A stretch of 64,000 nucleotides of DNA from Undaria pinnatifida (GCA_012845835.1 JABAKD010000029.1:13221892-13285891), one strand, 5' to 3'. Positions 1-12,499 are shown, counted from the stretch's first letter. A program made the numbers and translations. The notes: generated by a model not told the origin, from the sequence alone.

Positions 1-844
1 TGTACTGTACGGCATTCCAGGCATAAGTAAGGTGTGCAAGCGAACAAACCCTGACCAGTCCATCCACCCACAAACCATCCGCCATACATTCGTACGATAG
101 AGCAGTATATTGAAAACAAATATATAAAATAGATACGAGCATTAGGTTGGATCTAGCTTAAAATTCCCCACCTGGAGCAAAAATATCAACACCAACCATA
201 CTAGTGGACACAAACTAAATATATTAAATACTGCAAGTACAAAAAATAAAAAAAACAAAATAACAGGACCCCTCCCAAAGCTCACCCACATATATAGTAG
301 ACTACAAGTACCAACAATGCAGCATGCCAAGATGAGTATCGACCTAAATTCCTCGAACTCACAGCTGACGTCGTTAGAACAATTTTATAAAACATAACGG
401 GGAAGTATAGATACCGCTGTGTATATATACTCGTATTAATGAAAATGTGGAAAGCATTGCTAAACGCTCCTGTGACGCGTTCGTTACCCTCCGGCCAACG
501 CAGTCCTCCAAGTGAACGTGGAGGTTTTCGTGACACTTCCAAATAAGTACACGCACGGGAAGCAACGAAGGCGACGGGCACGGGCCAAAAAAGAGCGCTC
601 TACAAGTATAAATAGAGTGTTTGCGTTAAGAAAAAAAGTGGACGTAATTCAATCAGGCTTGACTTGACAAATGCCAGATTCACTCCGGCATGCATTCGGC
701 TGAGTTTGCCATCGAAATTCCACAAACAAAAAAACACAAAAATTAAGGCACAAAAAAAGTGCCATCCGGTGATGTGTGCAGAATCCACGCACAGCAGCAT
801 CGATGTTCTGAACGCACAACACTATTGGAACACGCGTACGAGAG

Positions 845-930
845 AGTGAGAACAGCAGCAGCAGCACAACAGCAGCAGCACAACAGCAGCAGCACAGCAG
901 AGGCACAACAGCAGCAGCACCGCAGCCGCA
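845..930 (+). repeat. (CAG)n/(CAACAG)n microsatellite
   Basis: CAGCAGCAGCACAAC repeats. The flanking 150 bp (900-1035) is duplicated at 1085-1225, sharing GAGATGAATTGC or AAGATGAATTGC. Confidence 0.75.
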
Positions 931-1276
931 GCAGCGGCGGGGGCGGCGGTGGCTGGCCCCGCGAGATGAATTGCGGAACCGCAGCTCGGCCTGGCTCATC
1001 GCCACGATCATGATCACCAAAATGAACAACAATAGCCAGTTTTTTATTTTTAGAAACGCAAGAAACACCAGCAGCAGCCGCCGCACAACAACCTCAGCAA
1101 AGCAGTAGCTTCACCGCAGCCCCAGCCGCGGCAGCAGGAGCGGCGGGGGCGTAGGTGGCGATGGCCCAGCAAGATGAATTGCGCCAAAGCAGCTCGGGCT
1201 GGCTCAATCAGTCACCACGATCACCACAAGAACAGATAACAGTCACCTTTTGATTTTGGAAAAATTGAATAGCGTC

Positions 1277-1330
1277 AGCTGTGAGTACGACCAATTGAAT
1301 GGTTGAAGCTCAACTTTGCAAGCTGCGTGG
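1277..1330 (+). repeat. CTTTGCAAGCTG module, copy
   Basis: GTCAGCTGTGAGTACGACC, then GCTCAACTTTGCAAGCTGCG. Closest to the copy at 50175. Confidence 0.5.
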
Positions 1331-1649
1331 TACATCTATATTTATTTTACGATATGGTGTTCGTGAAATAAACCTACGATACGGCTGTTAATGCACAGTT
1401 ATTAGTTGCACACATTTTACGGAAGGTCGTTCGTGCATGATTTGATTCATAGAAACAAACGCAAGATACACCAACAGCAGCCGCAGCACAGCAATAGTAG
1501 CGGCGGAAGCTTCGGCGACAGCGTTGTGGTATAGCGGCGGTGGATAAAAAAAATCAGCACCACCAAATAAATACAACATCACGCAGCAGCATAGAACGAG
1601 GTCATCGTAGTTAGCGCGGGAGCGCCGGCTCACTAGCACCTGTGTTGCC

Positions 1650-1765
1650 TTACTTTATTTATTTTTTCTCGCACTTCTACTTTCCAGCTTCTGGACAAGC
1701 CGTGGTCACAAGTGTCGTCTCTTCTCTCCCCCGGTTCTTGCATTCAATTTTTATCGGGCATAGGG
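1650..1765 (+). repeat. Dispersed repeat shared with 55925-56050
   Basis: TTCCAGCTTCTGGACA, AGCCGTGGTC, GTGTCGTCT and ATAGGGTTCAGCA occur in the same order in both. Weaker relatives lie near 3425 and 18270. Confidence 0.45.
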
Positions 1766-2235
1766 TTCAGCAATCCCACTGCTCGTCGATTTTAATTCAT
1801 CGAGTATACACACCCCTGAGGTTGCGCGTACGCGCCATGCTTCCTTAGCTACCCTTGTGGTGGTTTGCATCAAGGTTGGGTTGTGTCTACCGCTGCCAAG
1901 CACGGCGCACAGCGAGCAGTGTCTGTGTGCGGCCGTGTGGGTTGTGCCCTCGTGCCCTGACTGTTGTGCCGTTACCTGGAGAGCGACGACGGTGTTAAGC
2001 GCGGTACATGTAGGCCAGTCTGCTGTAGATACTGTACGTAGGACATACCGTACGTGGCAACGCTGAAAGTACATGCGTAGCTCCATCACAGCTGCTGCTG
2101 TACATATCACACGTGCTGCTGTAGAATACGTAGCTCTCTTATCTTTTACCTTCCTCCCCCGTCATCAGTTGTTGTTTTTTTAGATAGCAGTTTTCGACGA
2201 AAAGTCTGTCATCAGATATTTTTCATGGACGGCAG

Positions 2236-2660
2236 TTTTCGACGAAGCCTGGGTGGCATGTGTTCTTTGGGGCGTTTCAATTTTCTCTCAGATCCCGAGC
2301 ACGCAGTCTCCCGTGCAGGCGTCCACAGTGGCGACGCCGGCCAGGTAGACCACCCCCCCCATCGGTCGTAGGCGAGAGAACACCTACTGGAAAAAAAATC
2401 GCGAAAAAAATCGTCGAACTTACAGCTGACGTCCTTATAATAATTAGGCCCTGTCGGTAGCAAAAACGCACCAAAACGCTCCCAGCGCAGGATTTTTCGG
2501 AGATCGCGTCGTAGACCTCGACATCACGGCCTCGCGCAGGCGCTACGGCGCTGAGCGGGCGGATCCGCGACGCCGGCCGCTGCAGGCGAGGCGGGGGCAC
2601 GCCGCAGCGAAGAAACCGCGCCGAAAGGCGCTCAGAGGCGGGTGAGGTCCGCAAAAGAAA
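2236..2660 (+). pseudogene. TE-like ORF remnant, copy 1
   Basis: Shares GCCTGGGTGGCATGTGTTCT, TGGCGACGCCGGCCAGGTA and a coding-like tail with 51168-51545. The tail (2490-2645) reads FFGDRVVDLDITASRRRYGA, ERAD and QARRGHAAAKKPRRKALRGG, then TGA. Conservation of the frame between the copies implies it was once translated; no family was recognised. Confidence 0.45.
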
Positions 2661-3689
2661 CAAAGTGTCAGATCAGCCTAAGGACTATGATAGGTAAATT
2701 TATACCTGGCAAAAAATATCTGGTACAACACATATGCTGCTAGAGCTGCACACACTGGTGGATGCACGTTGAATGCCACAAAACACAAAAAAACCATAGA
2801 CGCAAAGATGTACATAAGGAGACGATACTTTTGCCCTTTGACCGACGGCAGATTTCCAATAATTTCCCTTGATCGACGCCAAGTACTAGGTTTTAGTGTA
2901 GAACGATGGGTTGTACGACCTTCACCGGACGTTTTCCCTTGACTGACCGTCTCATGACATCTATGGCACAGACTGGTTGAAATGCTGGCGCCGACGTGGC
3001 TAGTTGACGTTCATGCCACCGCCGCCCTCTGGTATTTCATGCTGTTTTCCCGGTTTAGGGCTGTTATGCCACAAAACACGAAGGTATAGACTGCTGTGGC
3101 CACAGTCGTCGGGAGACAAACACATCGATCACAATCAGAACAGCACGTATTCGTAGAGCAGGTCTGTTCGTTTGTGATTAGTTGTTCTCGGTTTCTCTGT
3201 TCACGGCCGTCTGTGACCACATAATTTGTTTCTCTCTAGGATGAAGACTAGGGATGAACACTGGACGCTGGGTAGAAATAACCGATTTAACGTAAAGACA
3301 CACGTGAGTACGTGGCAGCTCATCCATTGGAACGGGTAGGATATCCAATCACGCTACACTACGAGTTATCAGTATATCTCTAGGATGAGATGCCAGCACG
3401 GACACTGAATGCTAACGTTTCTTCCCACTGGTTGCGAAGGTTTTCCTTTCTCCGGCATGCGCCTTCATCTTTATCGCGCATAGGCTGCCCATTGTTTGTG
3501 TACCAGTCATGTATGCTCGTCGATTGTCATGGATTTAGCTAACTCACACTCTCGCGCTCAATTTTCACCCAAGAACAATCCCTACGAGCACGAGCATGCA
3601 CTCGAGGAGACTTGAACCAACGACATTGACCATAGCAAGGACGACATTGACCATAGCAAGGACGACATCTACCTATCAATATACTACGC

Positions 3690-3940
3690 CAGAGCTACTG
3701 CTGTGGGAAGTGCTGGCACGCTTCTGTGTACCAGCCATGATGCTCGCAGTTATCCGCCAGTTCCCCGACGGCATGCGGTCTCGCGTGCGTACGGACGACG
3801 GTGAGCACTCAGAATGGTTTGACGCCACGAGGGAACTTCGGCACGGTTGCGTGCTGTCGCCGTTGATGTTCAACGTGACCTTCGCCGCAACGTTACACGT
3901 TGTCCTCGTTCGCTTGAGCGAGGGCGTAGGCATCGTGTAG
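3690..3940 (+). pseudogene. LINE-type reverse transcriptase fragment
   Basis: An open stretch encodes [38 protein letters not shown] and [19 protein letters not shown], ending in TAG at 3938. The block G-C-V-L-S-P-L-x-F-N is the reverse transcriptase motif of non-LTR elements. The YADD catalytic block and all upstream domains are missing, so this is a dead fragment. It is preceded by a 25-bp direct duplication (3616-3668). Confidence 0.75.
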
Positions 3941-4138
3941 AGTCTAGCCCACCTCGACGACCATATAGTCCCGTGATCAGGTGAAGGCATCCCCCACTCC
4001 GATCACTCCCTACTCCTTCATTCTCATATTTCTCCTTCTACTTCTTTTCTTTCCATGCTTTGGGCACATAAGCACCACTTTCAAACTTTTTTTTTTCTTC
4101 TTTCCATCCTCCGGCGGATGAGGAAAAATAAAGGTCAA

Positions 4139-4220
4139 CCCTTTTAACAACTGGAAACCCGTTTCTGGGGACAATTTTTTTGGGTTTAGTATAGGGAGGG
4201 GTTCGGGGGCTCTAAAGGGG
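4139..4220 (-). mobile_element. TTAA-flanked MITE, copy 1 (filled site)
   Basis: An 82-bp element with ends CCCTTTT and AAAGGGG, flanked by TCAA (4135-4138) and TTAA (4221-4224). It interrupts the first of two tandem host units; the second unit (4249-4297) carries the same flanks joined through a single TTAA (4269-4272). That is direct evidence for insertion at TTAA with duplication of the target, as in piggyBac-type elements. Confidence 0.75.
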
Positions 4221-4248
4221 TTAAGCTCACCACACTTCCATGTATTTT

Positions 4249-4302
4249 CGGATGGGGAAACACAAAGGTTAAGCTCACCACACTTCCATGTATTTTCTTT
4301 CA
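4249..4302. repeat. Empty target unit beside MITE copy 1
   Basis: CGGATGGGGAAACACAAAGG, TTAA, then GCTCACCACACTTCCATG. It is the uninterrupted twin of the unit split by the MITE at 4139-4220. Confidence 0.75.
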
Positions 4303-4673
4303 CGTTGTGTTTCCATTCAACTCATTTGTTCTTTTTTCTTCTTCACAAATGATCTCAATTAACATACACTTCGGAGCCACCTCTGCAGCTCATATCAGAG
4401 AGTCAGAGCCTCGGTACACATCATCCCTTCAGGTTATGAGCCTCGTCGCCTTTGATCTACCTATCGACTGGCATCATGCAACGGCGTCCCGCTGAGTTCG
4501 CCAAGCTTTTCCAAGAAGTTCGAAGAACGGTCTCCACTTTCTGCAGTGCGGAGTAATTTTCTTCAAAAATCAAGATCAGCCTCGACATCGAGACATCGCA
4601 TCTACGAGTACGCCAAGTACTCCAGGGACATGCGATCACGCGTGTAGCCAGTGGCCCTTGCGATGTGCTCACC

Positions 4674-4962
4674 CCACGAATCATACCAGATAATGTACCG
4701 AATATATTTCCATGCTTGGAGGTGGTCCGCACATTTTTCATCAGTTCTTCCAAAACGCCCGGCGAAGCCGCGCTCGGGTCGGAGCCCTAGCCTTGGGTTA
4801 GTGTTGGTGTTGGTGTTAGGGTTAGTTGGGGTGAGTCGACGCCCTCTCGCGATTTGGCAAAAAATGACGAAAAAAAAACACAAGAACACAAAAAACAGCC
4901 TTCGAAACCTCTTAAAAGTGAAATATATTTGGTACTTTATCTGGTACGATTTGTGGGACAAA
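4674..4962. mobile_element. Inverted-repeat element with telomere-like core, copy 1
   Basis: Terminal repeats of about 38 bp (CATACCAGATAATGTACC left; GGTACTTTATCTGGTACG right). The core contains GTGTTGGTGTTAGGGTTAG and CTCGCGATTTGG. No coding frame was seen. A tRNA-like A box lies just outside on the minus strand. Confidence 0.6.
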
Positions 4963-5034
4963 CCCGGTCAGGGCGCCTGCCTGCGTGTAGCAGGTAAGGA
5001 GTCCGGTTTCACGCTATTACCACGCGCGAAGTCG

Positions 5035-5082
5035 ATATCAAAACCGTATTCTACCGCTAGACCACGCGCGACATACGTCAAA
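5035..5082 (-). other. tRNA-like A box, no complete tRNA
   Basis: The minus strand reads GCGTGGTCTAGCGGTAGAAT, a good match to the D-arm/A box of tRNAs. No B box or acceptor stem is found at the right distance, so this is a tRNA-derived relic at most. Confidence 0.3.
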
Positions 5083-5689
5083 TAAATCTGTCCTCGTGCA
5101 ATTTTAAATAATACGACGAGTACATCTATACGCGCTGCAACACGCCGCCAGGTCGTTGTCGAGTCAGCTACGAATCGTAGCGTCGGGGGCATCACCTCCT
5201 GCCCATACGGAGCTTCTACGCCTATACGGGGCATCTCGGAAATCACTTCCTGCCTACACAGGACTTCTACGTCTATACGGGCCATTCACCTCCATCAACT
5301 GCTTTCAACGTTTTCACGCTACTGCTGTAGTCTCAGACTCGGAGAAGCGGGGCATTTTTCTTCCAGCAACTGCACTCACGCTTGTGGCAGAGTACTGATA
5401 GACCATGCGTCAATTATCCTATTCCTACAGCAGTAAGGCAATTCGAAACCCGATATGGATGCTGCCCCCAACCTTGGTTGGATGGCGGCGTCACCTGCTG
5501 TGTTGCTAGTTGCTGTCTGTCACTCTGTTGTGCTTGGTTTTTCATTTGGGTTGTGTCGTTCTGTTTACCTGCTTCTTTCCAAGTGCTTCTCCTTTTGGCT
5601 TATTCTTCGCATATTTTCGTGTTTTATTTTGCATAATATCAGAGCCTTGTGTCTTGTGTGCTGGCTTGCACTTTTATTTGGGCCCGCGT

Positions 5690-5835
5690 GCTCATTGCGG
5701 TTGGCAGCGCACGGCCAATTCACCTGGCTTTATTTACAATGCGTGTATCTGTCTAATAGTTTGTAACCACAGAGGTCGTCTCTTCATGAGGCATCAGCAA
5801 GGACACCGGTTGTGCTGGATGTACGTAGATTGGAT
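5690..5835 (+). repeat. Dispersed repeat shared with 12360-12500
   Basis: Both contain ACCACAGAG(G/T)TCG, then ATCAGCAAGGACACCGGTTG here and AGCGGCACGGACACTGGTTG there, followed by TGCTGG. Non-coding. Confidence 0.45.
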
Positions 5836-6498
5836 GAGGAGAAAAAAAAAAGTAACGTCAAGAACACCCGCACACAAGCACACACCGCTTAAAATGTACA
5901 CTAGCCTACCGATGGTCAAATTATCATCTCACCATACAACCACTTTGCTCGATTGAACCAGCTCGACGAGGTCATCACGATTATTCGCTCACCACGCACG
6001 CCACGTGTATAACTACTACAGCAAGGACCAATAAAGCCACGTGGAACAAGCAAGGGTTCTACAACACGGCGGCCCATTTTGCTTGGACCAGCTCGTCGAG
6101 GTTCATCACGATTACTCGCTGACCACGCATGCCACGACTATAACTATTACAAGAACGACCAGGAAGCCACGTGGAACATGCAAAGGTTGAACTACACGGC
6201 ACAACACGGCGACGATGTGACAACGGGATACAGCAGAGTCGTGGTCGCGCGAGACCGTGGTACTCTTGAGTGCGGCGAAACTCGCTTGGCACGACCTCCT
6301 CCTACAAAGAACCGCACTACCAGGTACCAGGTATATACAAAAAAAAAAATACCTGGTATGGATATATATATATATATATATATTATAAAAATTAAAATAC
6401 ACACCAGCTGTGAGATCGAATATTTTGTCGAAACTCGTCTTTGCAAATAATATATATATATATATATACCCTGGGAATATTTCGACCGGTCTTTGCTC

Positions 6499-6830
6499 CA
6501 CAAATCACACCAGATCAAGTCCAAAATACGTTTCACTTTGTGGAGTTTTTTTAGACTGTTTTTGATTCATGTGTTTTTCCCCCATAAAATCTCGAGAGGG
6601 CGTCGACCCATCCTACGATGTGACCACGGACTTGATTATGCGAGTTAATGTAAGAACAACAACAACAACAACAACTAAACCCTAGCCCTAACCCCAACAC
6701 TAACCGAGGCTAACAAGGCCCCGACCCGAGCGCGAACGCGCGGCGCGTTTTGGAAAAACTAAGAAAAGTTGTGCGGACCACCTAAAAAAATCGAAACATG
6801 CTTGGTTTTATCTGGTAAGATTGGTGGTTT
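6499..6830. mobile_element. Inverted-repeat element with telomere-like core, copy 2 (opposite orientation)
   Basis: Aligns with copy 1 reversed: CACAAATCACACCAGATC at one end, TCTGGTAAGATTGGTGG at the other, core CTAAACCCTAGCCCTAACCC. About 75 extra bases, including an (AAC)n run, are inserted in the middle. Confidence 0.55.
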
Positions 6831-6854
6831 GGGTTTAGTAGTTCTGTTTTCAAA

Positions 6855-6935
6855 CCCTTTAGACCCCCCGAACCCCTCCCTATACTAACTCCGAGTAATT
6901 TTGTCCCCAAAAACGGGTTTCCAGTTGTGAAGGGG
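6855..6935 (+). mobile_element. TTAA-flanked MITE, copy 2
   Basis: Starts CCCTTTAGA, contains CCCCTCCCTATACTAA and CGGGTTTCCAGTTGT, and ends AAGGGG before TTAA (6936-6939). The right junction lies exactly at the start of the 7-kb tandem array, whose units carry TCTAACGGCCCG where this one has TTAACGGCCCG. Confidence 0.7.
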
Positions 6936-7600
6936 TTAACGGCCCGTGCGATCGAAGACCTACTCGACCAACCACTACTTGTGTGTGCTGTCGTGTGGGT
7001 TTTCCGTTCCTAACGGCCCGCTCATATAGGGGACCCCCCACAATTGCTAAACGATTAATGATACCATGATTTCGTTTCTAACGGCCCGTGCGCGCGGGAA
7101 AATCACCGCTAATCGACCACTACCTTGCGCGTGCTTTTGGGTGGTTTTTCCGTTTCTAACAACCAGCTCCTGCCGGGGACCCACCTCGACTGCCAAACGA
7201 TCATGGATGTGGTGATTTCCGTTTCTAACGGCCCGCTCATATCGGGATTATGCCACCACTGACCGACCACTATGTGTTTGTGCTTTCGGATAGTCCTGTT
7301 TCTAACAGCCCGTTCATATCGGGAACCCACCACGATTGCTAAACGATAATTGAGTGTGATGATTTCCGTTTCTAACGGCCTGTGCGATCGTGATTATGCC
7401 ATCACTAATCGACCAACACCTACGCGTGCCTTCGGGTGGTTCCGTTTCAAACGGCGTGCGATCGGGAACCCACCTTGAAGGCTCAAAACGATTAATATGT
7501 AATGATTCCGTTCCAAACGGCCCGTGCGATCGGGAGTATGTGCCATTAACAATCGACCACTGCTGTGTCCTCTTCCCTTCCGTTTGCCTATCCGCCGTGG
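6936..7600 (+). repeat. Tandem array with TTTCTAACGGCCCG units
   Basis: Two alternating unit types of about 80 bp: one with GTGCGATCG, ATTATGCCATCACTAATCGA and CACTAC; the other with CTCATATCGGGAACCCACC and GCTAAACGATTAATG. Each opens with TTCCGTTTCTAACGGCC. About four AB pairs. No coding frame. Confidence 0.65.
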
Positions 7601-10600
7601 AATTTTGCGAGAGGATGGGCGGGAAAAAAAACCCAACTTGACGACTCCCTGACGTCCCTTGTCTTCTGCCCCGGTCCTCTTATACTCGTGCAGGGCCTCG
7701 CCCGTTAGCTACTTATTTTTTGGCTATTCGCTGCACCGACGATCCCCCGCTTCACACCGCTCTACAGCAGTTGCTTGTTGGTATCTGACCTCTCGATCTT
7801 CCTTTCTCACAATTATCCGGAACTTTCAGTTTCTCCAAAGTACCCCGTGCCCAACATCCTGCACCCTACATCGGAAAACCCCGAGATTTCCCGTTCTTCT
7901 GCTGTTCTATCTTTTTACCCGTTCGCCCCCAAACACCACGTTGCCCCGACGACAACCTTCCTCGTTGAGGACACCGCAAGAAGGCTATGAAGGAACGGCA
8001 CTAACAAGAGACTACGAATCAAACGCGAAACAACTGTCGGGTGGAGTGTGTCTCCAGCGCGGGTTGGAGACCTCATTGCTATCACCGCCGTGTACCAGGT
8101 AACACGCAAGAAAACACACCCCGTCCAATCAATTTCAGAGCCGGTTTTCCTTTACACAGAGGGGGGGCAGACAGAAGAAAAATGGCGGCGATAGGATGTT
8201 CGCCATTTTCCAACTTCTGTTGGGATGGAAAAACGCCGTGGCAGTGGCGTTGAAACCGACGAAGATCATAACCGAAGGCTAACCGAACCAACCCACAAAT
8301 AAATTAGGATAGAAAGATCAATACATGCTGCATGAGAAAAATATTTACCAAAACAAGAAAAAAATGCTGATTTTTGGTGGGCTGGGCTGGCCTTGGATTG
8401 TGACGTTCGACGGTCTCAATACTATTCTTGATACATTTTCCTACCCAACTCCTACCCAACCAAAGTTGGTACATCACGAACACCACATTACGAAGATCTC
8501 GTCGAAATATTTTCGTAGACGCGTCGAATTTCCGTCGCCGACAAGACCAGTATTGGGCATTCGTCCCAGGTTGTGTATTTATCTAGCGTGAGGCATCATA
8601 CGGTCATAACAAATAAGCTTGAGCGAGGCGTTTCTCCAGCGCCGGGCTGAAGACATCATTGCTATGATATGAATCGAATAGACAACTCCAATCCATCCAT
8701 TTCCTACCAGGCATTAAATTATAGAGTGAGGCGAGACGGAAAAATTGAGTGGTATTTCCATCTGCACTCGACGTTTTCGACGGCCATACCGCAATATAAC
8801 GCAACAACCTATCCTCGGGTGGTCTGTCTCTCCGGTGGGTGGGGGGACTGGAGGTTTCGTTGCTACCGTAAACTCATCTGCTTCACACCAGGTAGATGGT
8901 GCTAGGTACTTGATTTAAGAGTAGCAGGTAAGGCGAAGCGGGTATTCATTATGTGGCGGCTTTTGTTGCTGCAAATTATTGCAGTCATCGTTGTGGCGGG
9001 TGTTGTGTCCGGGGGGACTGGAGGCCATTCACGAGCAAGATCATTCGGTTCATCATTGACAGCTCTAATAATCGATGGTTCAGGACTTGCGGTCGCCATC
9101 GACGCGAGCGTTTCGCGCAAGGTTGGGAGAGACATCAATAACAGAATAACATCACGAAGGGATCCAAGAACACTTTGGTTCTGGGGATAAGTCTCGCACC
9201 GCTTTCTTGGTGACGACTTTTTTTCGCTTTTTCGCTTGCATCCCCGCCAGGTAGTATTGCGACTCAAACATTTGCCGTCACTTTCCTCTAGTTCGGGGTA
9301 GATTTACCTGGTACATGCGTTGTACTCCTCGTTTTTTGCGCATTTCTTGTGTAAACTGAAGCCTTTTTGTTGTGAAGTTAGAAACTTATGTGAATCTAGG
9401 TATTTTTTTCGCGTTTTTTTCCCGTAAAATGAAGCCAAATGACGTGTTTTGCGCCTCCGGCGGCGCCTTCAGCGGGATCCTCCGGAGGTCCTCCGACGGG
9501 CCCTCCGGGGGTGCCTCCAGCGGGACCCCCTCTGCCGGGGGGAGGACTTCTTGGCTCGCTTCGCTCGCCTGACTTTAGTCGCGAAATGAAACCGACTCAC
9601 AGCCCTAGCGATTTTATTTTTCGATAGAGTATACATTAATCGTACCGTATGCATTTCCAACTGCTGTTACCACTATACTACTATACCACTATACTACCAT
9701 AGTATATGAAAAGAGCTCATCAGTGCTCTATTATTTCTGGTACGTTCATGAAAAAACTACCATGGTATCTGCTTTCAACCTTGGGTCCTTTTCAATTTCT
9801 TCTGTAAACTGGTGTACACAAGTATCGCTGTTTGTATCATAGTACAGTAGCCCCTCAAGAGTTCCAGCGACCTGAACCAGATACGAGTACCTCTCAATTT
9901 CTACCACAACACGAGCGCCCGTTTTGGTTGTAGAGTGTTAGCCCATAATGTATTCGTTCAATAAACAGTTTGTAGGCAGTTCACCGATCACGCTTGCCTA
10001 TACTGAATCGTAGCTACAGCAGTATAACGAATCACGCCTACTGGATGGAGTTCAGGGGTTCCAACCCCCGTGCAACCGTGAAAACACCTTCGATCCCCGA
10101 ACGATCAAAAGCCCGACCGTCGCAAGTTGGCGGAATCCGATGAGCATCAACCACCATGAGATCAAAGGAGATGCCAAACCCTAAAAGCGATTACGGTCTA
10201 CCTCTGGTATTGTCTATACCAAAACACATGAAGTCTACACTTCAGCTGTGTGAGATAGCGGGATTTTGTCGAAAATCATCATGACGGGGTGAGTGTGATC
10301 GGATGTACACATATACATACAGCGATTGCGCGTGCTGCGGGGTGTTCCATGTGAGCATTTGCATGTTCTGCGAACAAGACAAGAGAAATAACAAGCAGTG
10401 CGCCTTTACCTCGTTGGGACCTGAGCGCCAAAACTTGACCAATACAACTCACGTTTACACATATAGACTAGTAGCATAGACACTTCGAAGCAAAGCGGGC
10501 CTCTTGGGTATCGGTGGTACAACAAGATGCATGACATCATCGAGCCCGTTCGTAGAGCTGCGCACTGACCGGAGATGGTGGATAACATCCAGTGATACAC

Positions 10601-11420
10601 AAATAATAAATATTGGACACTTCCAACCATTTTACCCAAGTTATGTATTATTAATGGGGGGCGCTTCGACCGGTATTGGGTATGGGTCAGGGTTATTTCC
10701 ACGGTTTTAATGTAAGAAACCCCCCATAACATCGCACTTCTTGTGAAAAATATGTCGGGAGACCTGTCAACGTGAAGCTTTATGTCTTGTCAAAGGAAAC
10801 CTCCATGTCTAGACATGTTGACCCCAATCTCCGGCGTAAAAACGCCTCATTATCTGTATGGAAACCCCTTATCTATGTTATTTGTTACCTAGTGGCCTGG
10901 TGGTTGTTACACTGCCATGCCGAGCGAGCAGCACAGCATGCGTCTTGTCTTGTCGTTGGTCGCTATCATATACTCGGGCCTCCAAAAGAGTTCAACCATG
11001 TGCGCGTATCGTAAACCGTACCAGGTATATGATCCGAAGTACCAAAGGGTATCAGTACACGCATCGTGACAGACACCCCGTCGGGCGATTTTCTTGCCGC
11101 TTCTTTCTTGTCAACAGGGCTCTAGAAGAGATGCCCCCCAAAGCCACCAATCGGATGGTGCGTGCCCAATTTGTTTGGGACAAAATTGACTCTCAATTTC
11201 ACCCAGGAGTGTGCGTTACCGTGTGTGATCTTTTGTTAATGTTGTGTTACATTGAGCGTTACCAGTACAGGTTACGCGTGAGCACACGCCCCATCATACC
11301 CCTTCCATCGTTTTCCTCCTTCAAGTCAACTCTCTGCGCAGAAGACGCCGCCGCCGTCATAGAGGGTCTGCACCACGGTGGGCACCAGCCACTAATATCA
11401 CACTAAATAAATGCGAAAGC
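7601..11420. other. No gene seen
   Basis: Contains degenerate direct repeats at 8040-9060 (CTCCAGCGC.GGG, TGGAGGTTTCGTTGCTA) and a GC-rich palindromic patch at 9450-9560 (Pro/Gly-coding in one frame). No supported exon. Confidence 0.45.
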
Positions 11421-11431
11421 AATTGAGTTGA

Positions 11432-11512
11432 CCCTTTTAGAGCCCCCAATCCCCTCCCTATACTAAATCCAAGTAATTTTGTCCCCAAAACGGGTTTCCA
11501 GTGGTAAAGGGG
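11432..11512 (+). mobile_element. TTAA-flanked MITE, copy 3
   Basis: 81 bp, CCCTTTTAGAG to AAAGGGG, flanked by TTGA (11428-11431) and TTAA (11513-11516). The following 80 bp contain an uninterrupted copy of the copy 1 host unit (AAGTGTGTTGAGC, TTTATTTTTCCCCATCCGCC). Confidence 0.7.
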
Positions 11513-11794
11513 TTAAATCGACACACGACGCGTATGAAAATACGTGGAAGTGTGTTGAGCTAAAGCTTTATTTTTCCCCATCCGCCGGAGGATGAAAAAA
11601 AAAACAAGAAAAAAAAATTAAATAAATACGATGGGCGGGGCCTGCTCCAGGGCAGCGGAGGTGGGTCTCGGTTCACGCGCCCGGAGTTTATTAACTGTTA
11701 AAAGTCGACAAGTCGGTTGAGGTCGGCAAAGCGTTGGCTGTCACCGCCTATTCACAGCGATTGCCGTTTTTCCTGCTTCGTTCTTATTTTTGCC

Positions 11795-12295
11795 CTCTGA
11801 CAATGGAGCGTGAATGTCATTCCGATATAAATCGAACGTCCTTCAATAATAGCGGTAGGATCTCTTCTACATGACCTGTATGCCCTCTGCCAACCATTTC
11901 CCAATTTCCTTTCCCCATATGGTTTTCATCTTAGCTACTGCTGGATAAAATGGCTAACATCAACATTCCATCCCCAGGTCACACACGGGCCCCAGTCCTC
12001 CTGCTTCTTCCCTTCCCCGTCTGGCTTTGCGGTCCCTTAAGCCTCAAGGCTAGTGGGCATGTATTCACTCGGCGCGAAGTCGCAACCTGGGTGGTCACGT
12101 GGTCACAGAAGTGTTCTGGAAGAGGCGTTCCTTGCAATCGCTTTCCCGCGCTGAGACAGGGACGATCCTTCCCTCCCTCCCTCGACGATGCTGGCCGCTA
12201 CCTGATCGATCAGGTCGGTGTGTTCCTTTCCGAGGTGCCCAAAGCTTTCCACAGCGAGGATGGCGAGTTTGTAGCTGCTCTCTCTTATGCTTGTT
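11795..12295 (-). repeat. Dispersed 500-bp repeat with decayed ORF
   Basis: Matches 51635-52175 block by block (CATTCCGATATAAATCGAA, CCATTTCC.., GCCGCTACCTGAT, CCCAAAGCTTTCCAC). On the minus strand it still reads SSYKLAILAVESFGHLGKE and DLIDQVAASIVEGG before frameshifting. Confidence 0.55.
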
Positions 12296-12499
12296 TTGTA
12301 TTTGTTCTTAAAAAGTCTGGTGTGTTGGCTTGCATATGTTTTGACCTCGTGTTCATTACGTCTGGTTCGTTCCCGTTGGCATCGCATGGGCATATCTGAT
12401 CACCTTGCTGTATCACATTTGACATGTGTATCGCTGTCTCGTAGTTGGTGACCACAGAGTTCGCCTCTCCACGACGCAGCGGCACGGACACTGGTTGTG

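Larger units (their letters stand above)
1..3590. other. Repeat-rich, no gene seen
   Basis: Apart from the CAG repeats, the duplicated 0.9/1.1-kb segment and the remnants listed, no frame has splice-site or codon support. Confidence 0.5.

Noticed and set aside
4650-5085. tRNA-derived SINE spanning the whole region
   Set aside because: The main body has clear terminal inverted repeats, which fits a DNA element. Only a tRNA-like A box lies outside it.
10858-11406. 182-codon + strand frame
   Set aside because: Composition looks like random translated non-coding DNA, with no domain or relative in the window.
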